Shown here in pieces: positions 4,836 to 6,614 of a DNA stretch of 6,614 nucleotides. Origin of the DNA: an uncultured Rubrobacteraceae bacterium. GTDB lineage: Bacteria; Actinomycetota; Rubrobacteria; Rubrobacterales; Rubrobacteraceae. The notes under the pieces were generated by a model. The model did no database searches and was not told the DNA's origin. It saw only the letters and a program-made list of their open reading frames with translations. Position numbers and translations under genes: made by a program. The stretch spans positions 1-6,614 of the forward strand of contig CADCUW010000211.1 of assembly GCA_902805985.1 (NCBI GenBank), written 5' to 3'. How positions within the stretch are numbered: the stretch's first letter is position 1; each line of letters starts with the position of its first letter.

Positions 4836-6302
4836 TTGGTCCGGATCGGTGTAAAGAGGACCGCGCCAGAAGAGGTGGACGCCGACCTGCTCGTGGTCGG
4901 TATCTTCTCCGGGGAGGACCCGCCCGAGGGCCTCTCCTCCGCGGCGCAACCGGCCGTCGGGAGCGGGGACTTCACGGGCAAGCAGGGCCAGGCATCCCTG
5001 CTTTACGCGGGGGAATCCCTCGCGGCCAGGCGGCTCCTGCTCATCGGCCTCGGGGAGCGTTCCTCCTTCGCGCCCGAGAGACTCAGACGCTCGGCCGCCA
5101 CCGCGGCCCGCAGGGCCAGGACCCTGAAGGCCCGGAGCGTCGCCTTCGTCATGACCACGCCGGAGGGATCGGACGTTCGGGGGGCGGCGCGGGCGGCGGC
5201 CGAGGGCGCGGTTCTCGGCCTCTACACGTTCGGCAAGTACAAGACGAAGAGAGACCAGGGCGAGGAGCCCGAGGGTTTCGACCTGATCCTCGGCGGTGCG
5301 GAAGACGAAGAGGCCGCTTCCCGGGGCGCGGAGGCAGGAGCCAGGATCGCCTCCGGGTCCGTGCTGGCCCGAAACCTGGCGAACGAGCCTTCCAACACCG
5401 CGACGCCGGAGTACCTCGCGGATCGGGCGCGGGAGATCGGGGACCGCCACGGCATGACCGTGACCGTTCTCGACCGCGCCGGGATCGAGCAGGAGGGGCT
5501 CACGGGGCTCGCGACCGTGGGCCGCTCGGCCTCCAACGCGCCCCGGTTTATCGTGCTGGAGCATCGCAAGGGCGGGGGCGGGAAGCCGGTCGTGATCGTG
5601 GGCAAGGCCGTCACCTTCGACTCTGGCGGCATCTCCATAAAGCCGACGGCGGGCATGGAGGACATGAAGTTCGACATGGGCGGCGGGGCCGCGGTGCTCG
5701 GGGCGATGGAGGCGGTCGGCTCGCTCGACCTGCCGCTCGACGTCGTCGCCATCGTGCCGGCGACGGAGAACCTGCCCGGCGGGGACGCCTTCAAGCCGGG
5801 GGACGTGCTAACGATGCCAAACGGGAAGACCGTCGAGATCCTCACCACAGACGCCGAGGGGCGGCTGATCCTGGCCGACGCCCTCTGTTACGCCCGCCGC
5901 TACGATCCCACAGCGGTAATAGACTGCGCCACCCTGACAGGCGCCTGCGTCGTCGCCCTCGGGAACCACGCATCCGGCCTCATGGGCAACGACGAGGACC
6001 TCGTGGCCGAGGTCCAGGCCGCCGGAGAGACCGCGGGTGAGCGGGCCTGGCCCCTCCCACTCTTCGAGGAGTACACCGAGCAGATCAAGGGCGACACGGC
6101 GGACCTGAAGAACTCGGGCGGGCGCGGGGGCGGCGCCCTCACCGCCGGGGCCTTCCTCAAGGAGTTTGCGGACTTCCCGTGGGCACATCTGGACATCGCG
6201 GGAACCGCGTACGGCAAGAAGGGCAACGCATACACGACCAGGGGGGCGACCGGCGTGCCGGCGCGGCTCTTGGTCGAGTTCCTGATCGGGAGGTCCGCAT
6301 GA
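4836..6302 (+). CDS. pepA: Leucyl aminopeptidase (peptidase family M17)
   Basis: Cytoplasmic two-metal aminopeptidase that removes N-terminal residues from peptides, typically hexameric; peptide turnover. With the TTG start at 4836 (AGGAGGTGG upstream) it is 488 aa, a normal M17 length. The N-terminal domain (about 1-165) is variable. The catalytic domain shows NLANEPSNTATPEYLA (180-195), GKAVTFDSGGISIKP (256-270) with metal ligands K257 and D262 and catalytic K269, MKFDMGGGAAV (277-287) with D280, and TTDAEGRLILADAL (337-350) with D339, E341 and R343. Then come SGGRGGGALTAGAFLKEF (427-444) and WAHLDIAGTAYG (449-460). Two signature positions differ from the commonest residues (GKA for GKG, TTDAEGRL for NTDAEGRL), but all metal ligands are kept, so activity is expected. 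The stop overlaps the next gene's start (ATGA), pointing to a two-gene operon with a metallo-beta-lactamase-fold hydrolase. Some family members also bind DNA; nothing here indicates that. Confidence 0.96.
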   Translation: MVRIGVKRTAPEEVDADLLVVGIFSGEDPPEGLSSAAQPAVGSGDFTGKQGQASLLYAGESLAARRLLLIGLGERSSFAPERLRRSAATAARRARTLKARSVAFVMTTPEGSDVRGAARAAAEGAVLGLYTFGKYKTKRDQGEEPEGFDLILGGAEDEEAASRGAEAGARIASGSVLARNLANEPSNTATPEYLADRAREIGDRHGMTVTVLDRAGIEQEGLTGLATVGRSASNAPRFIVLEHRKGGGGKPVVIVGKAVTFDSGGISIKPTAGMEDMKFDMGGGAAVLGAMEAVGSLDLPLDVVAIVPATENLPGGDAFKPGDVLTMPNGKTVEILTTDAEGRLILADALCYARRYDPTAVIDCATLTGACVVALGNHASGLMGNDEDLVAEVQAAGETAGERAWPLPLFEEYTEQIKGDTADLKNSGGRGGGALTAGAFLKEFADFPWAHLDIAGTAYGKKGNAYTTRGATGVPARLLVEFLIGRSA

Positions 6303-6614
6303 TCCTCGAAAAGTTGACCGTCGGCCCGTTCCAGGAGAACTGCTACATCGTCGGGGACGAGGCGACGGGGACGGGCGCCCTCTTCGACCCCGGCGACGAG
6401 GCGGCCCGCATCGCGCTCGCCGTCGAGCAGACGAATCTTGAGATAGGCCAGATAATCATCACCCACACCCACATAGACCACGTCGGAGCCGTGGCCGCCC
6501 TGGTTGACGAGTACGCCTGCCCGGTCCTGATGCACGCCGAGGCCGAGCCGATGCTCGAGCAGCTACCGAACCAGGCGCTCATGATGGGCCTGCGCTTCGG
6601 CAAAGTCCCCGCCG
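6299..6614 (+). CDS. Metallo-beta-lactamase-fold hydrolase (glyoxalase II-like), N-terminal part
   Basis: The frame opens at ATG 6299 in an ATGA overlap with the pepA stop, has GGGAGG 5 nt upstream (6288-6293) and runs off the right edge after 105 codons without a stop. It starts MILEKLTVGPFQENCYIVGD, the usual opening of small glyoxalase II-like (GloB/GloC, YcbL-type) hydrolases, followed by GALFDPGDEA (26-35). The zinc motif THTHIDHVG (55-63) supplies H56, H58, D60 and H61 (HxHxDH). The remaining metal ligands would lie beyond the window. A likely role is thioester hydrolysis, such as S-lactoylglutathione-like substrates or another low-molecular-weight thiol in an actinobacterium, but MBL substrates cannot be settled from this part. 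Overlap with pepA implies translational coupling. Confidence 0.92.
   Translation, partial: MILEKLTVGPFQENCYIVGDEATGTGALFDPGDEAARIALAVEQTNLEIGQIIITHTHIDHVGAVAALVDEYACPVLMHAEAEPMLEQLPNQALMMGLRFGKVPA

Noticed and set aside
4800..4870. tRNA-like 5' end: GCCCCGGTAGCTTAAAGC resembles an acceptor stem plus D-arm start.
   Set aside because: No matching anticodon arm, T-loop (GTTCGA-type) or 3' acceptor strand follows; the segment contains the pepA ribosome binding site and start.
1..6614. CRISPR arrays, insertion sequences, attachment sites or defence genes.
   Set aside because: No regularly spaced long repeats, transposase or integrase motifs, or terminal inverted repeats were seen; base composition is even apart from the short AT-rich run after glnA.

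Overview
The window is high-GC bacterial DNA with strong G/C bias at third codon positions, frequent TTG/GTG starts and strong AGGAGG ribosome binding sites. A non-adenylylated-type glutamine synthetase (GSI-alpha, 443 aa) in this base composition, with M17 aminopeptidase and TIGR04282/TIGR04283 glycosyltransferases, suggests a deep-branching actinobacterium of the Rubrobacter/Thermoleophilia kind. That assignment is inference; no rRNA is present to confirm it.

Layout: (1) 1-417, minus strand: 5' part of a gene for a membrane protein with a long disordered hydrophilic N-terminus, running off the left edge. (2) 418-687: divergent intergenic region with a terminator-like hairpin plus T-run and short direct repeats, i.e. 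a possible leader/control region for glnA. (3) 688-2019, plus: glnA, closed by a strong intrinsic terminator at 2052-2080. (4) 2098-4762, minus: a four-gene cluster read right to left. It encodes a family-2 glycosyltransferase (TIGR04283), a GT-A-fold transferase (TIGR04282/DUF2064), an inositol monophosphatase/HisN-family phosphatase and a SpoU/TrmH-type RNA 2'-O-methyltransferase. The last gene is split by a one-base frameshift near 2491. (5) 4763-4835: short divergent promoter region with a perfect TATAAT. (6) 4836-6302, plus: pepA (M17 leucyl aminopeptidase). Its stop overlaps the start of a metallo-beta-lactamase-fold hydrolase that continues past the right edge.

Functionally, glnA is a stand-alone nitrogen assimilation gene. 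The minus-strand cluster looks like one transcription unit, with a 4-nt overlap and then gaps of 24 and 57 nt. Two sugar/nucleotidyl-type transferases next to a small-molecule phosphatase suggest assembly and dephosphorylation of a small glycoconjugate whose identity cannot be read from sequence. The TIGR families carry an 'arsenosugar' label from association elsewhere, but no radical SAM ArsS gene is visible here. pepA and the MBL hydrolase form a second, translationally coupled unit of housekeeping character.

No mobile element, CRISPR array, tRNA or rRNA was found. The most notable points are the frameshifted methyltransferase, the glycosyltransferase pair with its phosphatase, the lack of an ATG/GTG/TTG start for the first glycosyltransferase, and the hairpin ahead of glnA.
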